Made by a program: the position numbers and the translations under genes | Shown: one piece after another, positions 1-12,057 of the stretch | How positions within the stretch are numbered: position 1 is the stretch's first letter | Layout: every line of letters starts with the position of its first letter | Notes under the pieces: generated by a model | Told to the model about the DNA's origin: nothing | Seen by the model: the letters and a program-made list of their open reading frames with translations, nothing else | The model's database searches: none | Assembly: GCA_024516035.1 (NCBI GenBank) | Contig: CM044957.1 | Coordinates: 20,154,676-20,218,675, forward strand | DNA length: 64,000 nt | From: Bactericera cockerelli | Taxonomy: Eukaryota; Arthropoda; Insecta; Hemiptera; Triozidae | Reading direction: 5' to 3'

Positions 1-150
1 AATCCAGGAGTTCCAGAAGTCGGTGGGACATGACACGTTCTCCTCCCATTTGGGATTTTTACCACATAATAATACGTCTTGGGCTCACTGCTGGAATAAT
101 GGGACTTAATCTAATCCCGGCAGTATAAACAAGGCGATATTGTTATTTAA
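1..150 (+). mobile_element. tRNA-derived SINE fragment, cut by the window edge
   Basis: This stretch matches, in opposite orientation, the repeat at 14062-14272. Shared blocks include the end of a tRNA-like head, a CATGACA junction, ACCACATAATA and GGAATAATGGGACTT. The window begins inside the tRNA-like head, so its A box is missing. No target duplication can be checked. Confidence 0.7.
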
Positions 151-155
151 AGTTT

Positions 156-380
156 TGCGCGTTTTTTGTTGTTGGTATAGTGTGTAATGTGTATGTTATA
201 CATAAGTCTGAAGTTATGTAGGTTATGTAATATTACATACTCGTAAGTAGATACCTACCTGCTGACAGAAGAGCTAAGATGCAGTTTAGAGAGAGGAGAG
301 TGGAATTTAATTACAAAACATACTCTCGAGGTATGAATTCTGTCTGATGTGAAGGAAAGATTGAGTAATTTACAACTTAA
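156..380. other. AT-rich spacer, nothing recognised
   Basis: No coding, RNA or repeat signal was recognised in this short stretch. It leads into the purine-rich minisatellite. Confidence 0.5.
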
Positions 381-384
381 AGGA

Positions 385-868
385 GGATATGATGGGAATA
401 TCGTACGGAGAAAGAGTTGAGAGGAATGTTGAAAGGAGAAAAAGTGAAGATTTGAAAGGAGAAAGGTGAAGAATATTGAAAGGAGAAACAGTTGAGAGAA
501 TATTGAAAGGAGAAAAGTGAGAAATATTGAAAGGAGAAAAGTTGAGAGATTTGAAAGGGAAAGAGTGAGAGGAATATTGAAAGGAGAAAGAGTTGAGCGG
601 AATATTAAAAGGAGAAAGAGTTGAGAAGATTATTGGAAGGAGAAAGCATTGAGAGGAATATTAAAAGGAGAAAGAGTTGAGAGGATTATTGGAAGGGGAA
701 AAAGTTGAGAAAAATATTGAAAGGAGAAAAATTGAAGGATTTTGAAAGAGAGAGTTGAGAAATATGGAAAGGAGAAAGAGTTGAGCGGAATATTAAAAGG
801 AGAAAGAGTTGAGAGGATTATTGGAAGGAGAAAGAGTTGAGAGGAATATTGAAAGGAGAAAGATTGAA
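385..868. repeat. Purine-rich minisatellite, about 28-bp unit
   Basis: Some seventeen degenerate units of the type GGAATATTGAAAGGAGAAAG plus AGTTGAGA run head to tail. Units vary by small indels, and some are shortened to about 20-24 bp. The plus strand is almost free of C. No reading frame is conserved. Confidence 0.9.
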
Positions 869-874
869 TGTCAA

Positions 875-945
875 GTATTTATCAAAAAGTTGACCCCTTG
901 GGACCGCCGCTGGTAGTGATAAAGAAAATTGTCCATATAATCCTT
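875..945. repeat. Family H fragment
   Basis: The block around GTTGACCCCTTGGGACCGCC followed by GGTAGTGATAAA matches the middle of the H copies near 40570 (GTTGACCCCCCTGGGGCCAC) and 50440 (inverted). This is a short isolated fragment with no termini. Confidence 0.5.
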
Positions 946-1985
946 TCACTAACAGGAATAGTAAATCTGTAATAAGTTAAACGGATTTATTACTAAATAA
1001 GAGTGACTCTTTAGGGCCGAATTATTAAACAGGAATAAATTAAAAAACTAAAAATAATATTTCATCATTGCAAAAGAGATTTATTTTATTTTGGTACAAG
1101 AAATGCCTTCTGGAAGTCTTATAATATATACGTATTTGTGTTTTTGTTGGTATAAATAATTGAAACGGGCGGTCTCAATTTCAATTCTTCGCTTGATATT
1201 CAGTCAAGAAGTGGTACTCTCAATAGCGCTTCTTGTGGTCATGCAAACCACAGCATCAATCCTGTAACTATATCTACTTGCAAATATCAAAAGTAGTATG
1301 TTCCCGGAATCTATCAGGCTAATTTTTCAAATGTAGGCGTTCGGGTACAACTGGAATTGTGATATAAACATACTTCCTGACATGGATGGTTTAGTCACCA
1401 AAATTTTAAAGAACGCATGAACACCTGAATATTATTAATAAGAGTACAAGCATATATCCAGAATGTGGTTCGAATCTAGTGGTGGATTCGACAAGGATCA
1501 ATGTCCTGTACCATTGCACTTGCTGCCATTATAAACTATGAATAAAGTACTTTGCTACTAGTTAGCTATGCACAGGAAATCAATATATACTTTGCGATTA
1601 TACTGATTACTAAATTACTTTCTTCTATAAGAAGGAAGTAACAAACAAAAAGAAAAACATAGAAAGATAGATATAAAAAGAGTTTAGGAAGAAAAAAATA
1701 GAACCTTTAAGAATAAAATAAATCATGCGAACGTAGGGAAATCTCCCAGTAGTGGATTGAAACAAGCCCCAGAACTGACCTCACCTCACTAAAGCTCTGG
1801 ATAGATTTATGTATGTATACATACTTATATATTAAATGGTTATGTAAGTGCATGTAACTAATTATTAGAAACACAAACATTAAATGCATTTACGGGGTGT
1901 TAACATCAAAACAGAGAGCTTTTTTTTCATAAATTTAAAACCCAAACTAACCCAATTATTGGAATCAACAAACATAAACGACCTA
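946..1985. other. AT-rich stretch, nothing recognised
   Basis: About 1 kb of low-GC sequence with scattered stops on both strands and no recognisable gene or repeat. Confidence 0.5.
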
Positions 1986-1988
1986 CTA

Positions 1989-2175
1989 TGTGAGTTCTGT
2001 TTAAACTGGTACTGGATGATTTGGCTTCGTTTGTTAAATAGTTCTTTGAACTGTCAAATCTCTTATAGTTCTCGTAATCGAATTTTAACGAACACAGTGA
2101 AGAGGGACGAACTAGCGACGACTCACAGTGAGCTTTAGTTTAACTTGGTATTGGACGTATGTCTTTCTTTTGACT
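1989..2175 (-). repeat. Two family E fragments
   Basis: Two blocks, 1989-2033 and 2127-2175, both match the reverse complement of the E copy near 10110-10160 (CCAAATCGTCCAGTACCC, then AGTTAAAACAGAACCTCAC). They lie in the same orientation about 138 bp apart, which suggests a local duplication of an old insertion. Confidence 0.6.
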
Positions 2176-3060
2176 GCCTGTTTGTACCCATTTTTCAGGA
2201 CAATGGGAATATTATCAACTTGTTATGTTTAGTAGTTCAATGTGTTCGGTTGACGATATGTTTTCTTTTGTCTAGCTTTGTACCCATTTTCGGTACAACT
2301 GAATATCAACTTGTTGTTTAGTAGTTCATTGTTGTCTATGATGGCACCGTATGATATGTATATAAGCGGAGCTATAATCCTGCACGGCGGAGAGGAAGCG
2401 ACTCCACCAAATCTGTGGGGTTCACTCAGGCTGATGAAAAATCTCGCTTCGTTCCAAGTTTATACATCAGTTGCAAGTTTTCTCTACGTAAATTTTTCTG
2501 AACTCGTGTTGAACTTGCGAACAGTGGTCGTTCTGTCGGAATTTTATAAAATTGAAAAATCCTGATCCATGCATTATCCGAACCAAATCCTATTTCTCAG
2601 GTTATAATTATATTATTAGGTCACAAAAATCCATTAGGTACTTTGGACAATGCGCGTGCCGGAACAAAAACTCAGACACATTGACAATAAATTGGTTTGA
2701 ATAACACACGACTTTCTATTACAATTGATAAAAAATATCAGAAATTCTTAGGTTAAATCTTCAAAAAGTTCAAAATATTACATTAAAATTAGTATTGAAA
2801 ATATTATTAAAGTAGGTTAAAAACAATATTATCAAATAAAAATTCCTTTTATCTTATCGTTTACGAGATATTTGCACACATTTCATTATTGTACAAAAAA
2901 TTTACCATGGGCTCATGGGGAAAATGTCAAAAATTGATATTCACAATATGTAAATTGTGTTAGATCACCATTGAATTTCATTAAGTAATTCTAAGGGCCT
3001 TCAAAGTAATTCTTATGGCTGTGCTTACCTTTTCAATAATATAATAATAACACTTTTTAG
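2176..3060. other. No recognised feature
   Basis: An open stretch starts at 2278 and runs 95 codons, but it lacks codon structure, splice context or a familiar motif. I see nothing supportable here. Confidence 0.4.
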
Positions 3061-3250
3061 TGGAAGGTAACCACAAGGCGAGGTTAATGCCTAAAGCATT
3101 TTCTACCATCTAACCTTCAGAGTCTTATTATTAAGTGGTCTCAAACTCAAATTAATGAGCAAAAATTCATGCACTGGCTGGGATTCGAACCCCACTCTAC
3201 CTGGATTGTCAGACTAGCGCTTTAACCTTTGGATTACCAGTGCACGGTTA
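3061..3250 (-). mobile_element. tRNA-derived SINE
   Basis: Read on the minus strand, a tRNA-like head begins near 3247 with GTGCACTGGTAATCC, carries a good B box (GGTTCGAATCC) and ends in CCAGTGCA, which pairs with the start. The tail (CTCATTAATTTGAGTTTGAG, then ACCACTTAATAATAAG) is the same as the tail after the head at 33953. A GCGAGGTTAATGCC module follows, which also occurs at 26340. Confidence 0.75.
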
Positions 3251-3260
3251 GCTTAGGCCA

Positions 3261-6200
3261 CTCGCAAGGTTGAACTCTTCTATTTTACCTACAACCCTAG
3301 GCTGATTGAAAGTAGCCTGCCAGCGCCTGATTTTACAATAACCTACATGACTATATAAAATAATATAATTATCTAAAAGGCCATTCATCTGCTATAAAAA
3401 CTATAAAGCCTTATCATTAGCTATATTCTATGTTTAGATTTAAAAAATGAAGGAGTTTCTCCTTTGTCAAGAAATAATAAAGGAGCCTGATTATTTCTGG
3501 CAATCTTCATCACTTCAAGGAAAAAAGAACTTTTTAATTTGCGAAAAAGGAAAAGTTAGGTATTCTTGTCTTTCTAATTTCTGAAAAACTGAAAAAAGCT
3601 TCTAGTTTTAATTAGTGATGAAAAAAAAATGAAAAATATCCCTTCAACGCAAACCCTTTCATAAAGCTCCATTTCCTCCTCAGCTTTGACTGGAAGTTCT
3701 CCGGATGGATAAAATAATAATAATAATAAGTACTAAGTCATTGATTATTATTAAACTTTGTTTATTCCGCCCAGATAGAACTTCCCAAGTCCTTTTATTC
3801 CAGATCCAGGCGTTCGTTGGTACGTTGTTTAGGGTGAGATCATTACCACGTGGTACAATAGCCATGTATCTAATGAAAATTCAATTCGTTGCTAAACTGA
3901 ATTACCAGTCCCGTGACCATTGTACCACCATACATAAGTATGTAATTGTACAAAAGATATGATGGCAATGATAAATTCAGAAATTAATAAAAGTATGTAG
4001 GTATACGAGTATGTTTAGTTAGTTAGATTCAGGTACATATTCTAAAACATGGCACTTATCCGTCGCGAAGGTTTATTACTCCTTGCCGCATTGCATATAT
4101 GCAATTATTCATTTTAGCACCATATTTCATATTGCTTGTGATATAGTAGCAAGTGCTTATTTACCATTTAAAAGAATTAGAGATCAGTAAGTGAAACAAT
4201 GAGACAGTTTTTTTAACGCTATAATTAATCAAATACTGTAAGAAATTTCTGCTATATCCTGCCAGACCATGTAAGTTATCCTTTCAAAAAAGCATATTAT
4301 AAGAAAAACTTCAAGTCAGGTAAACTTAGAATAACTGTCATCATTAGTATATTACTCTTACAAAGAAAAATCAGGTTTACGAAACTATCGCCTCATTGAT
4401 CATGGCATTCAAACCATGATCATAAATAATTACATCTCTGATCATCATTGACAAATCAAAGCTCATCCATCAATTAGAGATGATTGTTATAAAGCCAAAC
4501 AGGTTTTATTTCTGCTAAATCATTATTACTTACCTTCATGTGTAGGTATTAATGTTATTTTATGTTGTAATAGATATTATCATAGAGTAAAACCCTGGTA
4601 AGGTGTTTCTTCTTGAGAAAATAGTGATGATTTTACAGGGTGACAAAATCTTATAGCGTTAAGGCCGGGCTCTTTTTAACCTGACTAATACTCTATTGCC
4701 TTATTGATTGAAATTTATTAGTATTGCTTTGATATCGATTATTTTATATACATGATTGATTTTTTATGTATCGAATCGCTCAAAGAGTTATTACTTGTTT
4801 CAATTGGTACTATTATGCTTTTATAATTAAAAATTCCCATAAACCACGTCAATCAGTTATCACCACCCTAAACTGAATCAAGAGCGATGGTCCATAGTAT
4901 GTTTATTCAAGGTAAATAATTCTTCTTAAGAAATAATCATCCCTTACTCCCGGAATAACAACAAAGATAATAAGAGGGGAGATGGACAACAATCTTCCCT
5001 GAAGATTTATTCAAAAGAGAACATAAATTTATTTCTGACGTTAACTGATTCTTGTTATTATAAGAAATGAAGAGTGAAAATCATGCAAAAAAAATATCAT
5101 TGATATACGACCATTGTACATTTTGAAATAATATTTGGTCATTCCCAGTTTTGTCATGCAACTTGCAAGTAGGTATCAATTAAATTTTGTCATTTTTTTT
5201 CATGGTCTTCTTTTATTAGAAAGATATCATTTATTTTTTTAATGTTCTAGATTTTTTATAGGTAAGAAGTGTAAGATCATGAGGCTGAGCGTGTGAAGGA
5301 TATGATACCTCCTTCTCACATCCTGCACTTAGCAAGGTGGACTTGGCATCAGGAGGATAATTTACTAACATAGACGACAGTCAACTTGACAGGTGCCTCA
5401 GCACTAAGTCAATAGTCTCAATAGAAGATAAAAGTCCGTTGGCTACATCATCAATCTGTAAATTAGGTACCTATTTATGAAACAAGTTTGAAATAAGCAT
5501 AGCTGAAATATTGATAAAAAAGTGATACCATTTGGAAAAAACCGACCTTACAGGTAAGAGAAAGTAAAAATATCAATTCAGTTCAGACTACTTCTGATTG
5601 TCTCGAGAAATGCTCTGATCAAAATTTTGGCATATAGAGTCTATATTATAGACACTTTTCAGTAACACCTGGACGTTATGATCAATATGGAAGAAATTAT
5701 TATTTTATATAATCCAAATGTTTACTTAGGTGCCCGTCTGATGAATACGCTCAACTATAAGAATAAGAAGAATGAATTATTATTAAGCTATAAAAGGGAT
5801 AATCAATAATATGTTATTATAAGTAGATGAAGTTTTCTTAGCAGATCAATCTAACTGCTAACATCTGAATCGCATCATTGAAGTATTGTTGGTATAACGC
5901 ATTGTTGATTCTACCTGCACCCTCAGTCCAATTCTCAAGTAACCAGTTTTGGCTACATGGCAGTTTAACTGTCTAATATGGAAAAAGTTTTTCACAAGCA
6001 GATATTTGTAGAAGAAGAAAAAATATATCATCATTGAAACGGCGAAAAAATATTTTAATGATAATATGTAATAATGTATATTATTCACAACTTATAGACC
6101 CCATCAAATTTACCCTTAAACTTTAATAATTTACTTTCCCATAGGTTGCTAATGCTGCATACAAAATTCAGCAAAAATGTGAATCTCTGAAACTCATTGA

Positions 6201-6660
6201 GAAAGGGTTTCTGTCAGGGGTGGAAAGTAAAGATGCAACTTGCAGGGACCCTCATGCTGCGATTAATCCGTCGGTGTGAAGAGATAAATTATTATTACTT
6301 GCAACTGAAAAAACAAAATGCTAATTCTTCATTGTAAAATAGACTTTTGAAGGGGACAAAATGCATACAAACTTACGTTTTCAATATATTATATAACCTA
6401 TGTATGTAACTACTTATAAAGTAACCATGTATAAATCTATACCTATCGGCTATATCTTGCTGGACCTATAATACCAAATACATATTAGGTATTACTGATA
6501 AAAACTGTATAGTACAAGATGTTGGAAAAATATTTAAGAGTGTGACTAAGAGCGAAAAGTGAAATTTGTGTAGTAACTAGGAAACTAAGTAACCTATTAG
6601 AAGTGTAGGAAGATTTGCGTAGAAACTCTCCACAAGGCTGATTACCATCAATAAATATCT
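3261..6660. other. AT-rich low-copy DNA without a recognisable gene
   Basis: About 3.4 kb at low GC with short random open frames only. I recognise no exon, tRNA, terminal repeat or tandem array. It may be intron or intergenic DNA. Confidence 0.5.
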
Positions 6661-6672
6661 ATTCTCATGCCT

Positions 6673-6863
6673 GCAGTACACTCTCGCCGAGGCGAGGCGA
6701 GGGCAGACGAGTGCGAGAGTGCACCTCACCTACGCTCGGCTAGGCTCCGCTCGGCTCGCCGGCGCTCCAAAAAAAGTCGGTCCCGGGACGAGAGTCAAAG
6801 GACACGAGGGGAGCCGAGGACATTTTACAAGTACACTCGGTGCTCTCGGCGAGAGTGTACTGC
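6673..6863. mobile_element. GC-rich MITE with 19-bp terminal inverted repeats
   Basis: The left end GCAGTACACTCTCGCCGAG is exactly inverted at the right end. The 191-bp body is very GC-rich (GAGGCGAGGCGAGGG, CTCGGCTCGCC) against an AT-rich background. It sits directly beside a family A hairpin (GATCGGAAGTATTGTGTTCG), so it probably inserted into an A copy. No clear target duplication is visible. Open frames inside it come only from base composition. Confidence 0.8.
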
Positions 6864-6905
6864 TAGCATTAGAGATCGGAAGTATTGTGTTCGCAAAGAC
6901 TAATG
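6864..6905 (+). repeat. Family A terminal fragment
   Basis: ATTAGAGATCGGAAGTATTG followed by TGTTCG is the 3' half of the A start hairpin. The left half appears to have been interrupted by the GC-rich MITE. Confidence 0.6.
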
Positions 6906-7159
6906 GCTGGGTCGTACCTTGTATCTCGAGAACGGTATGACGTGACTCACTGAAATTTGTTGCAATGAACTTTTCTTAAAAAGGCCTTTAAAACGAGATT
7001 AGGATTTTAAAGATGGTCCGTGGCCAGGCTGACTGGGGCAGTGTATGCAATTTTTTGTTGTTGAAACTTAATCCTCCAAAAAATTAGGGAGTAAGGGTTT
7101 TTGCGTTTTTCTATATTCTCAGCCGTTTTGTGATACCGGGGGTGGGGTGGGACTTTATG

Positions 7160-8245
7160 GACACTCTGTACACCACACGATCCACGAAAATTTTGGTTGA
7201 AATCGGGCACATTCTGCGGCCGCAGGGCCGCAAATATCGGCCGCAAGGGCCACTTTTTTTAATAGGTTAAAGATACAAAAAAGATTAGAGAACAACTTAT
7301 TCTCATATTGAAAAATTAATAGGGCTTTACTTAGATATTACTTCCGAGAAATTTCTAAGATTAGAAATCGGAAGTATTGTGTTCGTTTTTGTAAAAAAAA
7401 ATATTTTTTTGCTCCGATTTCAATTTTTTTCATATTTCTGGACGTTTCATAACCTACTGAGTAAATTTGGTTTTGTGTCCGTCTGTCGGTCTGTCGGTCT
7501 GTCGGTCTGTCGGTCTGTCGGTCTGTCTGTTAAAACAATTCCTTGTAACGCGCAAATCTCGAAAACTACTCGACCGATTTTGATGAAATTTTGCACACAT
7601 CTAGGAGACATTCTGCAGATGGTCCCATTTTAAATTCATCGAATTCATATCAGCGGTTCTGGGTGATAGAGACCATGCGCCTGACCACTAACTTTTTACT
7701 TAAACGCTTATATCTCGTGAACGGTACACCCGATTTCGATGAAATTTTGTATGTATATGCATGTTATTGTTTTACATAGACCATTTATATTTATTTTCTA
7801 ATTAATTATAATTTGACTCTGATATTTCAGAAAATCCGAAATTTCGGACAAAAAAGTAAAAAAATAAGGACCACGACTTGCCGATACAGAATTTTTTGTG
7901 GAATTTAGAATGTAGAAAAAACAATATTCTACCATATAAAACAAATTTGAAGAAAATCGGTTGAGCCGTTTTGGAGATACAAGTAATTTTATATAAAATC
8001 TCAAAATTGGCACGTGTTTACAATGTGAAGCAATCACGAGGAAGTATTGTGTCTATAATTGGCAGTGTTTTTTTTTTTTGATATCTTGAATGTTTTGGAA
8101 CTTTACCGGTATTTTGAGGGTCCCGATTAGACCAATTTTTTTTCATTTTTATTTATCATAGATGGTTAATGGTTACCATTGAGTCACCAGTTGCGCTGAT
8201 AAGGAAAGTCGTGTGGTGTCACACCATTTTTTTATTTTTCAAAAA
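7160..8245 (+). mobile_element. Family B copy split by a nested family A element
   Basis: B sequence runs from the CCACGAAAATTTTGGTTGAA block to about 7339 and resumes at about 8071 with GATATCTTGAATGTTTTGGA. It ends at the GTGTGGTGTCACACC hairpin. The same B sequence is uninterrupted at 14845-15235 and 37985-38370. The 5' part of this B copy is missing or too diverged to recognise. Confidence 0.8.
7340..8068 (+). mobile_element. Family A element, near full length
   Basis: This copy begins with ACTTCCGAGAAATTTC and the stem-loop around TTTCTAAGATTAGAAATCGG, then GAAGTATTGTGTTCG. It contains a run of CTGTCGGT repeats, two related TGAAATTTTG phrases, and ends GAGGAAGTATTGTGTCTATA then ATTGGCAGTGT. 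It lies inside a B copy, so both ends can be placed against the uninterrupted B copies. It encodes no protein, so it is non-autonomous. Confidence 0.8.
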
Positions 8246-8303
8246 CTCCATCAGGGACTGAGTAATTTGAGGTGCCCAACTAAGGTGGGGTACCCTGTAT
8301 ATG
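8222..8303 (+). repeat. Family I fragment
   Basis: CAAAAACTCCATCAGGGACT followed by GAGTAATTTGAGGTGCC and ACCCTGTATA matches 23880-23945. The ACCCTGTATA end is typical of the inverted ends of mariner-like elements, but only one end is visible. Confidence 0.45.
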
Positions 8304-9480
8304 CAATGTGCGTTGTATGAGTATAGAGTCCGCGTTAATTAAACCTGCTACAGTACACGATCAAGTCGCTTAACCTAAATATGTCCCAGTGCATCTATTA
8401 GTACCTACCCTTCAGTTTCAATTAGCGAGTGCGGAAGGTGCCATGGCTGCCATGTGAAATGTCCCGGTTTCAAACCTCAGAGCCGACAAAAAAATTGCAT
8501 TCAAAATTAATTTAGAGTCGTTGGTTTGTTTAAATCTCTTAACCCATGCAATATTCTGCTCCACTAATAATTTGATTTAAACCATACAAGCAAATTAGAT
8601 TAATGCATACAAGGCAATACTCTTAATGCTGCGCTATTCACTATGTAACATAATAACGCAAATTTAATAATAAAGCAAATTGATTTTCGTAGTTTCACTC
8701 AACAATTCCTACCAAACTTAAACACATGCCTCGGATCAATAATGTAATCATGACATTGACATGCTCTATCTATCAAATTGTTACTGTTGGTTCTTATCAA
8801 TAAATATTTTATAATATTGAAATTCCCTTTCCAAATAATCCCTATACACACAATGTGTACCTTCACACACAATAAGTACAATAGAGAAAAGCTATCTACC
8901 TACACTTGCTTACCTATTAATACATCAGTTAGGGGCTCATTTTAATATGTCTTTTGCTAATGCATTCACATTTCTCGGATTGCATTTTCAATTTAAAATT
9001 TCAAATTAAAAGCCCATGGCCATTTTCTGATGACGCTTTTATTGCATTCTGAACATAAATTTGATTTTCAAATCCCAACTCCATTAGCTGTATGTAATAA
9101 ACATGAGTTTCTCATATCAATACCATAGTTTATGTATATGACAATTCTATACCCCAAGTCCTTCAAAAGTCACAATGGGAGTATTAAATCTTTCCAACTG
9201 AATTGTGCAAGTATTTTACATAAATAATATCCCCTCACAAACTGTAAAATATATCTTTCATTCCTTTACCAAAAAAGATTTAGCTCAATTTTATTATAGA
9301 AGGGTGAATTAAAAAAGCGTAAATATACCATAATTGTATTCATGATAATAGATGGTAATATAATCACTTTTGTAAAAAATTCTGACAACTTTGTTGTGGA
9401 TTTTAATACTAAATATGGATTAATTTTAATATTTTTACCTACATAATATACCTACTATTGTGTTGATAAATAAATGTATA
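8304..9480. other. AT-rich stretch, nothing recognised
   Basis: No exon, RNA gene or repeat family was recognised over about 1.2 kb. Confidence 0.5.
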
Positions 9481-9489
9481 GGTACTTCA

Positions 9490-9645
9490 AATCTATGTCT
9501 ATAAAATGAAGCTGTGTGTGTGATGTATGGGTGGTGTGTGTGTTATGTGTGTGTATGTATGTGTGTGTGCGTGGGCGTGTGCAGTGTGTGTGTGTTAGTT
9601 TGTCATTAACTGGCGAAGCGGCGGGTAAAACCCCCTTGTTAAATA
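9490..9645 (+). mobile_element. Helitron-like fragment with internal GT microsatellite
   Basis: The block starts TCTATGTCTATAAAATGAAG, followed by an impure GT tract and GGCGAAGCGGCGGGTAAAAC. The same GT tract followed by GGCGAAGTGGCGGGTGTAAC and CCGCTAG occurs at 34081-34144. The terminal hairpin and CTAG of the latter are degraded here. Helitron assignment is inferred from the TC start and the related CTAG end. Confidence 0.5.
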
Positions 9646-9892
9646 TGAAACAGTTCCTCGAACCTTGTACCATCAGGTATTGTCCCCATGATACTCACCT
9701 CGTATCAGGGGCTGGCTATCTTTTGTAAAGCCAATACTTGTATTGTACTACACTCCAAATAAAAATATTCTTCTACTGATACTCTTTGAATGGCAATTGA
9801 TATTTTCTGAAATAAAAAGCTTTAGGAACGTTGATCGCCATGTATTCTTGGGCAGTCAAAAGTATTTGCTAATTATTTATATTTTATACAAA

Positions 9893-9970
9893 AAATACAC
9901 TGCCAATTATTGACACAATACGTCCTCGTGATTGGTTCATAGTTCACATACACTTGGCAATTTTTTATTT
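9893..9970 (-). repeat. Family A 3'-end fragment
   Basis: ACACTGCCAATTATTGACAC followed by AATACGTCCTCGTGATTGG is the inverted A 3' end. It is truncated after about 75 bp where family E begins. Confidence 0.75.
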
Positions 9971-10205
9971 TCACCAAAACGGCCCCCATTTGGCCCCAAA
10001 TGACCTAATTTAGTCCAAGAGCTGTAGGTAAAATTAAAGGACCACAATGAAAATTTATACTAAATTTCAACAATTTTGAAGAATCCGGTCGATAGTTATC
10101 GCGGAAGAGACAAACAAACGAAAGCCAAATCGTCCAGTACCCAAGTTAAAACAGAACCTCACTTTGTAAGGTCGCTTCGCTACCTCACTGTGTTCGGTTT
10201 ATAAA
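9971..10205 (+). repeat. Family E copy
   Basis: Matches 22745-22840 (CTAAATTTCAACAATTTTGA, then AG..TCCGGTCGA) and the 3' part of 47905-48320 (CAGAACCTCACTT to GTGTTCGGTT). It ends in the paired words CCTCACT..GTTCGGTT. No protein-coding capacity is seen. Confidence 0.65.
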
Positions 10206-12049
10206 TACCTGTCTTGTTATATTGTTTACAAAGAGTTACTTAACTGACCATCTGAAAGAATCTTTTTAATTGCCATGGCTATTTAAACAGATAGAGTCCG
10301 AGGAAAACAATAATTAAATACGTCCTTTACTGTCCTAGATAAGAGCTAAGGATTAATAAGGTATTTAGATCTTATCACATAAAGCATAATCCTAGGTTTC
10401 TTTACCTTTTACAGCAAACGGGTGAGTTAAACGCACCTCTTGTTTGATATAATAATTCAAGTAGAGTCCCTTGAGCTGTTAAATTATACAATACTAAATC
10501 AGATTATTATTTCATTGAGGCTCCTGCTTTCAACACCTGGCTAGGGATTTGATTAATTTGCTCATAGCTAACATATTATACGATTCGACGACATAAATTA
10601 AGTATTACCAAGATGAAAGAGTCAGATAGGATTTAACAATATAAAAAGCAAACAAACAGAGATGTATTATTATCCGAATGGCTAAAACATGTGTCAACAT
10701 AAATACTCTAGAGCTATTACGAAAAGAATAGATTTCTATCTCGTTGCGATAACGAGGCCTTTAACTGAAAGTCCACTAGTGACCTTTGACCTCACATTAA
10801 GTGGCTATCCTAAATGGCACGCTTAACTGAACCCATTACGATAGTCTTTTTTCTCGAAAGTTAAGATCGTCTCAATGATTGTAGGAAATTTACATACAGG
10901 ATTGTTATGATTTTGTTCATAACGTCATTTAAAAAGGGAGAATCAATCATTCAAATGTTTTGGACGCGACATCTCAATAGATAGGCGGCTTTCTGTAAGG
11001 CGTGAAAATCACGACCTTTGATTTTTTGACAAACTGGTCGCGGGAGAAGTTGACTGTACAAAACTTCTTGAACAAAACTATGGTAAAATATTAACATATT
11101 ATTTTGTAGGTATATTTGTTAACAATTAATTTATTTTCATATTTAAAAAAAAAAAATTATAGAAAAATGTCATTTCCACCCCTACCCCTGCAAATACGAA
11201 AAATGAGTTTTATGCTAAAAATACCTTTATAAAAAAACCATTAAAATTTCAGCTCCTAGGAGGTAGGTATTTACCGAAAATTGAAATTTCAGCTCCTATA
11301 GGAATTTTTCTCGGCCATTATTGTAACACCCTATTCAGCGTTAGCATCAGCCATGCACTCTAGCATTAAGTAGATTGAAAGTAGAACTATAGAATATTAT
11401 TTAAGCACTTATTTTTTCGTTGAAAGTTAGCACTTAAAACATATAATTAGTTATTTAACGTATCCACAGTGTTATTACTGTGAAAACGTTCACCTTTTAT
11501 GTTATTGAAGGACCCTAATTCTCGCTTGACCTTATTATATATACTATTGTGTTTGACCTTGTTGACCCATGAAAAAAATTAAAGAGATACAACAAAAACT
11601 AACAAAATTGACTCTCAAAACTTTTTTTCTCAAGTACCTACTTATTAATGAGTAGTTTTTCGTGCAAAAATATTTTCATAGTAGAGATGATTTCCAAAGA
11701 ATAATTAAAAATATTTGCACAAGAATTTTGAATTAAAATTGCAAGCACAAAGTTTTTCAATGTTTTATTCTCAACATCACCACCATCGTACTCCTCATTA
11801 TTCATTTTATCACCCCCCCTCTCCCCCGCCCCATCATAAATTGAAAGCTAAAAGAGTTTTCAGCTAAAATTTTACTTTTACCTGAAATGCTGAGATTTTA
11901 GATGTGAAGATAATTAGGAGTCAGCCAGCTTACCTGGAAAAAGAGTGAAGGGTTGGTGAGATTTAATGTGTGTGCCAGAGAGGTAGGGATAATGCATAAA
12001 ATAAACAGGTACAAAAGTCATGTTCTTATCTAAGTTAGAAGTAGAAGGA
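10206..12049. other. AT-rich stretch with no recognised gene
   Basis: About 1.8 kb. A short imperfect duplication (AAATTTCAGCTCCTA at about 11246 and 11283) is the only structure noticed. Confidence 0.45.
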
Positions 12050-12057
12050 ATACTGTT

